Below are positions 1 through 7,266 of a stretch of DNA of 64,000 bases, piece after piece (the stretch's first letter is position 1; each line of letters starts with the position of its first letter). The notes under the pieces were generated by a model. It did not search any database, had not been told where the DNA came from, and saw nothing but the letters and a program-made list of their open reading frames with translations. Both the position numbers and the translations under genes were made by a program. The DNA comes from Pseudomonas iridis (GTDB taxonomy: Bacteria; Pseudomonadota; Gammaproteobacteria; Pseudomonadales; Pseudomonadaceae): the NCBI RefSeq assembly GCF_017980685.1, contig NZ_JACXXO010000017.1:1-64000 (forward strand), in the 5' to 3' direction.

Positions 1-185
1 AGCACGATCAGAGGAAAGAGCCGTGAATTAAAGACAAGAAGGGTCTGTTTTTCGGCCGACTTGGATTTTTTGAACCTCAAGCAGCGAGGGCCTCAAAAAT
101 CGGTGGGTACTTCAGACCTTCCTTAGGGTTCTTTAATTTCTCCGATTTTGTTGAAACGTTTTCTGTATGGGGTACGCTCGTTGCG

Positions 186-440
186 ATGCCCGTGTTTGGC
201 GTGCTGCTTTATTGGTACAGGCAAAGATTTCGAATGTCCTATGGAGTGTTCGAGTTTTTTATAGGGTTAATTATGACCTACTATGTTTTCTTTCCTGATT
301 TTAGTTATGAAAAAATTACTGTGGTTGAAGGTATACAAATAATCGGTGGATTGTATGTGATGGTTCGGGGTATGGACAATTTAAGCAAGGGGGTTGAAGG
401 TACCCGGTTTGAGACAATGTGGAAAAAAATATTCTCCTGA
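186..440 (+). CDS. Unrecognised small membrane protein
   Basis: An 84-residue ORF in AT-rich sequence, unlike the GC-rich genes to its right. The frame stays open upstream to about position 27 with no ATG, GTG or TTG, so the true 5' end is uncertain; the gene could begin further upstream and be frameshifted, or start here at ATG 186. Residues 3-12 are hydrophobic, followed by a basic stretch and a second hydrophobic, Phe/Tyr-rich segment (about 21-36), which suggests one or two membrane spans. I recognise no family. The low GC suggests acquired DNA at the edge of an island lying outside the window. Confidence 0.4.
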   Translation: MPVFGVLLYWYRQRFRMSYGVFEFFIGLIMTYYVFFPDFSYEKITVVEGIQIIGGLYVMVRGMDNLSKGVEGTRFETMWKKIFS

Positions 441-499
441 AGTTTCTCGTAATGATACACCTTCTGTTTTTTAGATGGCGATTAGTGGTGGATGTGAGG

Positions 500-539
500 G
501 TTGCCAAAGTTGCAGTTTCTCTAATACAACTTTGGTAAC
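500..539. terminator. Hairpin between the AT-rich ORF and the NTF2-like gene
   Basis: A 13-base inverted repeat with one mismatch (500-512 against 527-539) and a 14-base loop. It lies in the convergent gap between the membrane ORF and the NTF2-like gene, where a shared terminator would be expected. There is no strong T-run. Confidence 0.35.
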
Positions 540-562
540 TCTCGTAGTTGGAGTGAAGCAAG

Positions 563-991
563 TTATTTTTTGACCGAGGCGAGATATGCACCAAGCCGTC
601 GGCCCATTTCTTCGCCCAGCGCTTGCAGGCCGCTGAGTGGCCGCACCATCACTTCGAACTCGACAATCTTGCCGCGCTCATCGAAGCGAATCATGTCGAT
701 ACCTTTAAGTTCCTTCGCGCCCACCTTGGCACTGAACTCCAGAATCACATTCAAACCGTCAGCCGTCGCCAGTTCGCGGTGATATTCAAAATCCTCGAAT
801 ACCTCAAACACCGTGTTGAGAATCATCGCCACGACCTGCGCGCCAGGGTAAGGCGTGTGTGCCATCGGCGAGCGGAATACGGCGTTGGCATCAAGTAGCG
901 CGGGCAGGGCGCTCAGGTCGCCGGTACGGATCATCTCGTGCCAGCGGTTCAGGGATTCGGCGGCACCGGGTTGCAGGTTCAGATCAGTCAT
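563..991 (-). CDS. NTF2-like / SnoaL-fold protein
   Basis: A 142-residue protein of the nuclear transport factor 2-like superfamily: a short cone-shaped alpha+beta fold used by small isomerases, hydrolases and binding proteins. The sequence shows the usual order: an N-terminal helix with RWHEMI, the LPALLDANAVFRSP segment, then beta strands ending in an I-x-E-F-E-V-M-V-R-P strand. The start at 991 is chosen because GAGGTG lies just upstream; the frame continues 19 codons further without a better site. The ligand cannot be predicted. A 7-base inverted repeat at 1105-1121 lies in its upstream region. Confidence 0.8.
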   Translation of the reverse strand: MTDLNLQPGAAESLNRWHEMIRTGDLSALPALLDANAVFRSPMAHTPYPGAQVVAMILNTVFEVFEDFEYHRELATADGLNVILEFSAKVGAKELKGIDMIRFDERGKIVEFEVMVRPLSGLQALGEEMGRRLGAYLASVKK

Positions 992-1104
992 TTGCACCTC
1001 TGGATTTTTGTTGTTCTTGGACTCTAGATCAAAGCCTCGGCAGGGCAAGCTTGTTGTCGCTGCTTGAATACCGCCTTATGACAATCGTATTGGGGCTCTT
1101 ACAG

Positions 1105-1121
1105 ATCAGATCTCATCTGAT
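1105..1121. promoter_or_regulatory. Inverted repeat, possible operator
   Basis: A perfect 7-base dyad (ATCAGAT, three bases, ATCTGAT) about 115 bases upstream of the NTF2-like start and about 140 bases before the small peptide gene at 1259. It has the size and symmetry of a repressor site, but no regulator lies beside it. Operator function is inferred. Confidence 0.3.
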
Positions 1122-1258
1122 ACGCTTTTTTCGTTTCAATCTGCCTCTGTATTCGGTTCAGATGCAGGATCAAACTGCCCCCGCAGTTCGGTCACTCGCG
1201 ACAGTCCTTCATCCCGAAGCGTCCAGTGCACCGCAAGCTCAGCATTAAGGAGAGCAAC

Positions 1259-1342
1259 ATGAACAAGATGGCGTATTTTCTGGGTGGGTTTTTGGTACTG
1301 ACCGTTTTGATTGGCATGCTCGCGACGATTTCTCCTGTCTGA
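1259..1342 (+). CDS. 27-residue single-span membrane peptide
   Basis: A very short ORF with a strong ribosome-binding site (AAGGAGAGCAAC before ATG). It reads MNKMAYFLGGFLVLTVLIGM and ends LATISPV, so almost the whole peptide is one hydrophobic helix with a short basic N terminus. That layout fits the small inner-membrane proteins that tune larger membrane complexes. No known family is assigned from the sequence. It is too short for ordinary gene calling, but the ribosome site and uninterrupted hydrophobic span make it credible. The partner is unknown. Confidence 0.6.
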   Translation: MNKMAYFLGGFLVLTVLIGMLATISPV

Positions 1343-1416
1343 GGTGATGTGCTTCATATGACGGTCACAGGTGTGCCGCGCGAATCGTGTTTAAATGCCG
1401 CGCCTCACACCTGTAA

Positions 1417-1878
1417 ATGGATTTACCCCCCATGGCCGAACCGCGTATCCGCGCCCTCGCACTCTGCGTTTTTCAGCACAACGGCAGAATTCTGGTTAAC
1501 GAGTTTCGTGACCCAGTCAGTCAGCAAACCTGCTTTCGGCCCATCGGCGGCGGGATCGATTTCGGCGAGACCAGCGCCGAAGCGATCGTGCGCGAAGTGC
1601 AGGAAGAGTTGGGCCAGTCGATAAAAGACCTGCGCCTGCTTGGCACGCTGGAAAGCCTGTTCATCTATAACGGCAAACCGGGACACGAGATCGTCCAGGT
1701 CTACGACGCGTCGTTTGCCGATCCAGGTGTGTACACCCATGCGCAGATCAACGGCCACGAAAGCGACGGCGCGCCCTTTACCGTGCGCTGGCATGACAGC
1801 TCAAGCTTCAGCGAGCAGGCGCCATTGGTGCCGAAGGGATTGGGCGATTTGCTAAAAAGCGCCGGATTACTGGATTGA
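1417..1878 (+). CDS. NUDIX hydrolase
   Basis: A 153-residue NUDIX-superfamily protein expected to hydrolyse a nucleoside diphosphate linked to another moiety. The complete NUDIX box, G-x5-E-x7-R-E-x2-E-E-L-G, runs from about residue 45 to 67 and supplies the Mg-binding glutamates. The N-terminal strand (RIRALALCVFQ) and a C-terminal segment (VRWHDSSSF) complete a one-domain enzyme. The substrate cannot be read from the box. Two starts are possible, ATG 1417 and ATG 1432 (MAEPRI); neither has a strong ribosome site, and the second fits the usual family N terminus better. It stands alone and is followed by REP sequences. Confidence 0.9.
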   Translation: MDLPPMAEPRIRALALCVFQHNGRILVNEFRDPVSQQTCFRPIGGGIDFGETSAEAIVREVQEELGQSIKDLRLLGTLESLFIYNGKPGHEIVQVYDASFADPGVYTHAQINGHESDGAPFTVRWHDSSSFSEQAPLVPKGLGDLLKSAGLLD

Positions 1879-1890
1879 CCTAAGCCCTTA

Positions 1891-1914
1891 TCGCTGGCAA
1901 ACCAGCTCCCACAG
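1891..1914 (-). repeat. Single REP half-element
   Basis: One copy of the REP core written here as TCGCTGGCAAACCAGCTCCCA, in minus orientation just after the NUDIX gene. Confidence 0.75.
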
Positions 1915-1958
1915 GGGCCTCGGGCGTGTGCTGAATTCTCAGCCATGCCACGGAAATT

Positions 1959-2047
1959 GTAGGAGTGAGCCTGCTCGCGATAGCGGTGTGTCAGGCGACA
2001 CAAATTTTGGTTGGGCCGACGCCATCGCGAGCAGGCTCACTCCTACA
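1959..2047. repeat. REPIN: inverted pair of GTAGGAGTGAGCC elements
   Basis: Two inverted copies of GTAGGAGTGAGCCTGCTCGC face each other across about 40 bases, the layout of a REP doublet. It lies in the 276-base gap between the NUDIX gene and the small gene at 2155. Together with the REP copies at 1891-1914 and 2091-2118 it fills most of that gap; I see nothing else there. Confidence 0.85.
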
Positions 2048-2090
2048 GGGTTTTATGTTGACCACAGAGTGTGGACACACCGCCAATCAT

Positions 2091-2118
2091 TGTGGGAGCT
2101 GGCTTGCCAGCGATGGCG
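2091..2118 (+). repeat. Single REP half-element
   Basis: A plus-oriented copy of TGTGGGAGCTGGCTTGCCAG with the following GCGATGGCG, just before the 3' end of the small gene at 2155-2337. Confidence 0.8.
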
Positions 2119-2154
2119 TTGGGTCAGTCAACATTGATGTAAGGGCTGTCGGCC

Positions 2155-2337
2155 TCAGCGCTGGCGACGTTCGGTGCCTTCAGGGTTGCCAGTGTCGAGC
2201 AATCTTCTTTCCACCAATACGTTCTCCAGCGCCTGACGCTCGACGGGCTTCATTTGGTGTTCGCGCTTTTTCAGCTCCAGCAGGATGGGACTGGACCAGG
2301 TGCGATAGGTCTGTTCGATGTTGCGGCGGGACATCAT
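2155..2337 (-). CDS. Small basic conserved-type protein, unknown function
   Basis: A 60-residue, highly charged soluble protein (starts MMSRRNIEQTYRTW, ends GNPEGTERRQR) with many Arg and Glu residues and a predicted central helix around KKREHQMKPVERQALENVL. The start at 2337 (or ATG 2334) follows AAGGAGAGACTG; longer upstream versions lack a ribosome site. I do not recognise a named domain. It shows no membrane segment, signal or metal motif. It lies tail-on to REP sequences and stands alone. Confidence 0.6.
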   Translation of the reverse strand: MMSRRNIEQTYRTWSSPILLELKKREHQMKPVERQALENVLVERRLLDTGNPEGTERRQR

Positions 2338-2434
2338 CAGTCTCTCCTTGATCAAGAGCCCGGTGTTACTGGCAGGGGCTCTGTCCGATGAGGTACTAAC
2401 CCTAGACGACAAACCCGTATCGTGCGAATGCGTA

Positions 2435-2473
2435 CCCCGTGTAGGAGCTGCCGGAGGCTGCTCCTACACGGGG
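2435..2473. terminator. Perfect 14-base hairpin after the deaminase gene
   Basis: CCCCGTGTAGGAGC (2435-2448) is repeated inverted at 2460-2473 around an 11-base loop. It starts 8 bases after the stop of the minus-strand deaminase gene, so it is placed to end the catabolic operon. The core resembles the GTAGGAGCTGCC repeat family, so it may be a repeat used as a terminator. Confidence 0.6.
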
Positions 2474-2480
2474 ATTTCGA

Positions 2481-3869
2481 TCAGTCGTCAACCTTCATCA
2501 TCGCCTGCACCCCCTCCCATGCCTCGGTGCGCATGCGTTCAATATCCAGCCCCGGAATCACGCCGTTATCGACGACGATCCGCCCGCCCACCAGGCTGTA
2601 TTTCACCGTGATCGGTTCGCCCGCCACCACCGGTGCGACGGCGCTGTCGTGGAAGCCGTAGAAGCGTGGGTGGTCGAGGCCGTAGACCACCAGATCCGCC
2701 GCTTGGCCGACTTCCAGCGTACCGACGGCGCCAAGGCCCAGCACCTGCGCGCCGCCCGCCGTACCCCAGTGGATGACATCTTCGGCTGTCGTCGCCGAGG
2801 CGCCTTGTTCGGCGCGGTGGATCAGCCATGCGGTGTTGGCTTCGCCGACCATGCTCCCGGATTCGTTCGAGGCGACGCCGTCGACGCCGAGGGAGATCGG
2901 CACGCCCGCCTCGTACATCTGCGGCACCGGGGCGACGCCACTGCCCAGTCGTGCATTGCTCACCGGGCAGTGGGAAATGCCGGTGCCGGTTTGCGCGAGC
3001 ATGCGGATTTCGCCGGGTTGTAGGTGCACGGCGTGGGCAAACCAGACGTCAGGGCCGAGCCATTCGTGTTCGGCGACGAACTCCACGGGCAGGCAGTTGT
3101 ATTTTTCCCGGCAGAAGTTCACGTAATTCTGCGTCTCCGACAGGTGCGTGTGCAGGCGCAGACCGAGGCCGCGCGCGGTGTGGGCCAGTTCGCGCAGCAG
3201 GGTGGGCGGCAGCGAGAAGGTCGGCGTGGTGGGCGCAACCACGACACGACGCAATGCGTCTGGCGTGTCCTGGTGATACAGCGACTTCAACCGCTCGATG
3301 TCGCCGACCATCTGGTCGAGGCTTTCCGGTTGCAACGCGGTTTTCGAGAAGCCCGGATGGGCACTCGCCGACTCCAGTGCGCCACCCCGACACAGGACGA
3401 AACGCAGGCCGAATTCATCCGCCAGGTCGAACAGCAAGTCGCCGGTCTCGGTGCTGCCGTGGGCGTGGTAGAGGTAATGGTGATCGGCGCACGTGGTGAC
3501 GCCGGACAGCAGTAATTCGACCATCCCCAGGCGCGCGGCGATCCGCGCCAGTTGCGGGGTGAAACGGTTCAAACGCGGGTAGGGCACGCTGGCGAGCCAG
3601 CCTTGCAGGTCCTGATTCAAACCTTCGGGCACGGCTTTGAGCAAGTTCTGAAACAGATGATGGTGGGTGTTGATCCAGCCCGGATAAACCACGCAGTTGC
3701 GCGCATCGATTACCCGTTCGCCGGGTTGCGCTGCCAGATCGGTAGCCATTTCGGCGATACGACCATTGACCACGCGGATGTCCACGGCGCCCGCTCGGGC
3801 ACGCGTGCCGCGCAGGCCGGTCATGACCGCGACCGGGTTCTTGATCAGGATGTTCTGAAGTTGAGTCAT
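2481..3869 (-). CDS. Amidohydrolase deaminase (8-oxoguanine / isoxanthopterin deaminase-like, COG0402)
   Basis: A 462-residue metal-dependent hydrolase of the cytosine / guanine / 8-oxoguanine deaminase branch, which removes an exocyclic amino group from a heterocycle. Metal ligands are visible: HxH at 69-71 (in NTHHHLFQN), H240 with the conserved E244 in HTHLSE, H279, and D330 in LGVDG. LSGVTTCADHHY and GISHCPVSNARLGSG are typical of this branch. The start at 3869 gives the usual family length; a longer frame overlaps the permease gene. It begins 13 bases after the permease gene, so uptake and deamination are probably co-transcribed. The substrate is a purine or pterin by family and context; chlorohydrolase-type substrates are an alternative. 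Confidence 0.88.
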   Translation of the reverse strand: MTQLQNILIKNPVAVMTGLRGTRARAGAVDIRVVNGRIAEMATDLAAQPGERVIDARNCVVYPGWINTHHHLFQNLLKAVPEGLNQDLQGWLASVPYPRLNRFTPQLARIAARLGMVELLLSGVTTCADHHYLYHAHGSTETGDLLFDLADEFGLRFVLCRGGALESASAHPGFSKTALQPESLDQMVGDIERLKSLYHQDTPDALRRVVVAPTTPTFSLPPTLLRELAHTARGLGLRLHTHLSETQNYVNFCREKYNCLPVEFVAEHEWLGPDVWFAHAVHLQPGEIRMLAQTGTGISHCPVSNARLGSGVAPVPQMYEAGVPISLGVDGVASNESGSMVGEANTAWLIHRAEQGASATTAEDVIHWGTAGGAQVLGLGAVGTLEVGQAADLVVYGLDHPRFYGFHDSAVAPVVAGEPITVKYSLVGGRIVVDNGVIPGLDIERMRTEAWEGVQAMMKVDD

Positions 3870-3882
3870 GGGCAGGCTCCAG

Positions 3883-5250
3883 TCAAAGGATGTGCGAGGC
3901 GGATTTGGCGGCAGTGGTTTGCGGCACGCTGACGCCATTCAGCGCGGCGTTGAGCAGCACCGACACCAGGCAGGCGATGACCACGCTGCTGTGCAGGAAC
4001 GGCTGCGACCACTCTGGTAATTGTTTGAACAGGGTTGGCGCGAGCACCGGCACCAGCGCCGCGGCGAGGGTGAAACCAACGATCAGCACGTTGTAGCGAT
4101 TGCGCTCGTAGTCGACCTTGGCCAGGGTCTGAATCCCCGCTGCCGCGACCACGCCGAACATGGCGATACCGGCACCGCCGAGTGCGGCAGTCGGCATCGA
4201 CGCGATGATCGCCCCGGCCTTGGGCACCAAGGCAACCGAGCACATCAGCAAGCCGCTGACCGCGACCACCCAACGGCTGCGCACGCCGGTCAGGATCACC
4301 AGGCCGACGTTTTCCATGAAGGCAATAAACGGGAACGCGGCGAACATCCCGGCGATGGTGCTGGCCAGACCGTTGGCGCGCAGGCCGTTGATGACCTGTT
4401 TGTCTTCGACCGGTTTTTCGACGATGTCGCCGATGGCCACGAACAGCCCCATTGACTCGACCATCTGCACGATCATCACCACCACCATGGTCGCAATGGG
4501 GATCAGGCTGAACGTGGGCAGACCGAAGTAGAACGGATAGGGCACGGTCAGCCACGGCGCTTCTTCGACGCTGTGAAAACTGCCCATGCCCAAACCGTAG
4601 GCCAGACCGGCGCCCACCAGCATGCCCACCAGCACCGCCATGTTGCGCAGCAGCGGGCTGCCATAGCGGTTGACCAGCAGAATCGTCAGCAATACCACCA
4701 CCGCCACGCCGAGGAAGGCCGGCGCGCCAAAGTTGCTCGCATTGCGCCCGCCACCGACCCATTCATAGGCGATCGGGAACAGCTGCAAACCGATCACCGT
4801 GACGATGCAGCCGGTTACCACCGGCGGGAAAAATCGCCGCAATCGACCTACGAAGGGCGCGATCAGCATGGTAAAAATCCCGGCACCGATCACCGCCCCG
4901 CAGACGCCGGCAAAGCCCACATCGGGGTTACTGCCGATGGCGATCACCGGGCCAACGCTGCTGAACGCGACGCCTTGCAGGATCGGCAAACGCACGCCGA
5001 ATTTCCAAAAACCGACGGTTTGCAGCAGGGTGGCGATACCGGAACAGAACAGCGTGGTGCTGATCAGCGCCACTGTTTCGGCGTGGGACATTTTCAGCGC
5101 ACTGGCGACAATCAACGGCACGGCGATGGCGCCGATGTACGAGACGGCCATGTGTTGCAGGCCGAGTGTGAGCATCTGTCGCACCGGCAGAATCTGGTCG
5201 ACGGGATGGACGGTGGAAGCACTTTGCGATGGGGATGTGGCTGACGACAT
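3883..5250 (-). CDS. NCS2-family nucleobase (xanthine/uracil type) permease
   Basis: A 455-residue polytopic inner-membrane protein of the nucleobase:cation symporter-2 family, which imports purines, pyrimidines or urate with protons or sodium. Family features are the N-terminal QMLTLGLQHM motif (about 25-34), the GxR-type segment FGVRLPILQGVAF, and PPVVTGCIVTVIGLQLFP. About twelve to fourteen hydrophobic segments follow. NCS2 subfamilies cannot be told apart by eye; xanthine/urate-like is the best guess. The deaminase gene starts 13 bases downstream. A REPIN separates it from the CobW-type gene upstream. Confidence 0.92.
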   Translation of the reverse strand: MSSATSPSQSASTVHPVDQILPVRQMLTLGLQHMAVSYIGAIAVPLIVASALKMSHAETVALISTTLFCSGIATLLQTVGFWKFGVRLPILQGVAFSSVGPVIAIGSNPDVGFAGVCGAVIGAGIFTMLIAPFVGRLRRFFPPVVTGCIVTVIGLQLFPIAYEWVGGGRNASNFGAPAFLGVAVVVLLTILLVNRYGSPLLRNMAVLVGMLVGAGLAYGLGMGSFHSVEEAPWLTVPYPFYFGLPTFSLIPIATMVVVMIVQMVESMGLFVAIGDIVEKPVEDKQVINGLRANGLASTIAGMFAAFPFIAFMENVGLVILTGVRSRWVVAVSGLLMCSVALVPKAGAIIASMPTAALGGAGIAMFGVVAAAGIQTLAKVDYERNRYNVLIVGFTLAAALVPVLAPTLFKQLPEWSQPFLHSSVVIACLVSVLLNAALNGVSVPQTTAAKSASHIL

Positions 5251-5331
5251 GGGGAAACACCTCTGGCTGTTTTTATGCGGTAGAGAGGGGTATTCGTCTG
5301 ATGCCGCTTAACTCGAGAACACAGTGGAACC

Positions 5332-5421
5332 TGTGGGAGCTGGCTTGCCAGCGATGGCAGTTGATCAGTCACCTTCTTCATCAACTGACAGTCCGCTATC
5401 GCTGGCAAGCCAGCTCCCACA
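5332..5421. repeat. REPIN between the CobW-type and permease genes
   Basis: TGTGGGAGCTGGCTTGCCAG and its inverted copy, about 45 bases apart. It fills much of the 247-base gap between the CobW-type gene and the permease gene and may reduce read-through within the operon. Confidence 0.9.
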
Positions 5422-5497
5422 GGTTTTGTGTTGTTCAAAAAACAGGCATCAGTCATTCGTGCTGCGAAGCCGCCATCCACCGGCTCCGACGCCTTGT

Positions 5498-6547
5498 TCA
5501 GCCTGCCAGGCAGGCGGCGAAGCCGTGGTTCAGCGCCGCACGATCCAGGTCGCGGCCGATGAACACGATCTTGCTTGAGCGGGGCTCCGTGCCCCACGCG
5601 GTCGACGCCCGGAATTCCACTAGGCTGTGCACGCCTTGCAGCACGTAGCGTTGGTCTTCATTGGCCACCGCCAGCACACCTTTCATGCGGTACAGGTTGT
5701 CGGCCTGAGATGAGCGCAGCTCGCTGATCCAGCGGTGGAACGCCATCAGATCGACCGCGCCGTCGACGGCGATGCCCACCGACGACACGCTCGGGTCATG
5801 TTGGTGATCCAGCTCTTCGATAGAGTGCTCGTGGGCATGTTGGTGGTGGTCATGCTGTTCAGCGCCGATTTCCATAAGCTTTTGCGTGCATTCGAACGCG
5901 CCGATGCCGAGGATCTTCGTCAGGTCGATTTGCGCGTGGGTGGACGTCACCAGATCCGCTGTGGCATTCAGTCCACGGATCTTGTTGCGCAGGCTTTCCA
6001 CTTCATCTGCGCTGACCAGATCGACCTTGTTGATGACGATCCGGTCGGCGCAAACAATCTGATCCACCGCCTGATTGTCGACGCCGTCCAGTTGCAGGTC
6101 TTCCAGATGTTGGGCGATGTGCTTGGCGTCGACCATGGTCACGATCGCGTCGAGTTCGACTTCATCGGCAATCGGGTCATTGATGAAAAAGCTCTGCGCC
6201 ACCGGGTACGGATCGGCCAGACCGCTGGTCTCGATCAGGATGTGGTCGAGCCGCACCGGGCGCGCCACCAACTCGCGGACGATGCGCACCAGGTCCTCGC
6301 GAACCTCGGCGGTGCAGCACACGCAGCCATTGACCATCTCGTAGATTTCTTCGGTTTCTGAGCTCAGCACCAGGTCGCCGTCGATACCGACTTCGCCAAA
6401 CTCGTTTTCGATCACGGCGATCTTGCGGCCGTGGTTTTCCTTGAGGATGTAATTGAGCAGGGTGGTTTTACCGGCACCGAGGAACCCGGTGAGGATGGTC
6501 ACGGGGATTTTGGTGTTCGGGGTTGGGGCGTTGAATGGGGTGTTCAT
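5498..6547 (-). CDS. CobW / COG0523-family metal-handling GTPase
   Basis: A 349-residue G3E GTPase of the CobW/YjiA type, a family that loads or buffers zinc, cobalt or other metals for client enzymes. Walker A GFLGAGKTT is at 21-29, the metal-binding GCVCCT at 74-79, NKVD for guanine recognition at 173-176, and a His-rich loop at 232-250 (HDHHQHAHEH and DHQH). The C-terminal domain follows from about 255. The start at 6547 follows GGAGCTC. It lies inside a cluster encoding several metal-dependent hydrolases, so a role in metal supply to the amidohydrolases is likely; this is inference. Confidence 0.92.
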   Translation of the reverse strand: MNTPFNAPTPNTKIPVTILTGFLGAGKTTLLNYILKENHGRKIAVIENEFGEVGIDGDLVLSSETEEIYEMVNGCVCCTAEVREDLVRIVRELVARPVRLDHILIETSGLADPYPVAQSFFINDPIADEVELDAIVTMVDAKHIAQHLEDLQLDGVDNQAVDQIVCADRIVINKVDLVSADEVESLRNKIRGLNATADLVTSTHAQIDLTKILGIGAFECTQKLMEIGAEQHDHHQHAHEHSIEELDHQHDPSVSSVGIAVDGAVDLMAFHRWISELRSSQADNLYRMKGVLAVANEDQRYVLQGVHSLVEFRASTAWGTEPRSSKIVFIGRDLDRAALNHGFAACLAG

Positions 6548-7266
6548 TGAGAGCTCCTGGGTATTGATAAACCGGTGCACGATGAAATGAGTGATGACGC
6601 TTTCTGTGGGAGCTGGCTTGCCAGCGATGGCGGTGTGTCATTCACCAGTGATGCCGACTGACCTATTGCTATCGCTGGCAAGCCAGCTCTCACAAGGGCC
6701 GGGGGGGTCTCTCCAGCGGGTGGCGACGCCCGCATCGAGGCCGAACAGGTCGAGTACCGGCCAAGGCTGTGGTCGACCATTTGCGCGAGGTTGTCGGGGC
6801 GGGCATAGAAGGCCGGCACCGGCGGGGCGATGATGGCGCCCATCTCGGTGACGGCAGTCATGTTGCGCAGGTGCGCGAGGGTCAGCGGAGTTTCGCGGGC
6901 CATCAGCACCAGCGTGCGGCGCTCCTTGAGGGTGACGTCCGCGGCGCGGCCGATCAGCCCTGATGAAGTGCCGGTAGCAATCTCCGCCAATGTGCGCATC
7001 GAACACGGCGCAACCACCATGCCCAGGCAACGGAATGAACCGCTGGCGATCCCGGCGGCGACGTCATCGGCACGGTGGTAGTGGCTGGCCAGGGCGATGA
7101 TGTCGGCCAGTTTGTAGTCGGTTTCGTGGGCCATGGTCAGTAACGCGGCGCGGCTGATGATCAGGTGGCTTTCGATGTCCAGTTCGCCGAGCAATTGCAG
7201 CAGGCGCACGCCGTAGATGAAGCCGGACGCGCCGCTGATGCCGACCACCATCCGTTGCCGGTTCAC
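6544..7266 (-). CDS. UbiX-type flavin prenyltransferase, frameshifted near its 3' end
   Basis: This gene makes prenylated FMN, the cofactor of UbiD decarboxylases. The start is GTG 7266, overlapping the stop of the ubiD-like gene by GTGA, a sign of translational coupling. GISGASG (residues 9-15), PCSMRTLAEIA, SSGLIGRAADV, KERRTLVL, RETPLTLAHLRNM and PAFYARP are all canonical. The frame is right up to VDHSLGR, then changes near 6756-6760. In the other frame the expected ending V-L-D-L-F-G-L-D-A-G appears, followed by a tryptophan. One base appears to be missing. As written, the frame runs on through a REPIN to 6544 and overlaps the CobW-type start. Either a natural frameshift or a sequence error is possible. 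Confidence 0.85.
   Translation of the reverse strand: MNRQRMVVGISGASGFIYGVRLLQLLGELDIESHLIISRAALLTMAHETDYKLADIIALASHYHRADDVAAGIASGSFRCLGMVVAPCSMRTLAEIATGTSSGLIGRAADVTLKERRTLVLMARETPLTLAHLRNMTAVTEMGAIIAPPVPAFYARPDNLAQMVDHSLGRYSTCSASMRASPPAGETPPALVRAGLPAIAIGQSASLVNDTPPSLASQLPQKASSLISSCTGLSIPRSSQ
6605..6694. repeat. REPIN overlapping the 3' end of the ubiX-like gene
   Basis: TGTGGGAGCTGGCTTGCCAG with an inverted copy ending GCTCTCACA. The shifted ubiX-like frame reads straight through it, and the restored frame also ends inside it (near 6638). Confidence 0.88.

Noticed and set aside
1136..1357. A minus-strand 73-residue ORF opposite the small membrane peptide
   Set aside because: No ribosome site or recognised sequence; the plus-strand peptide has better support.
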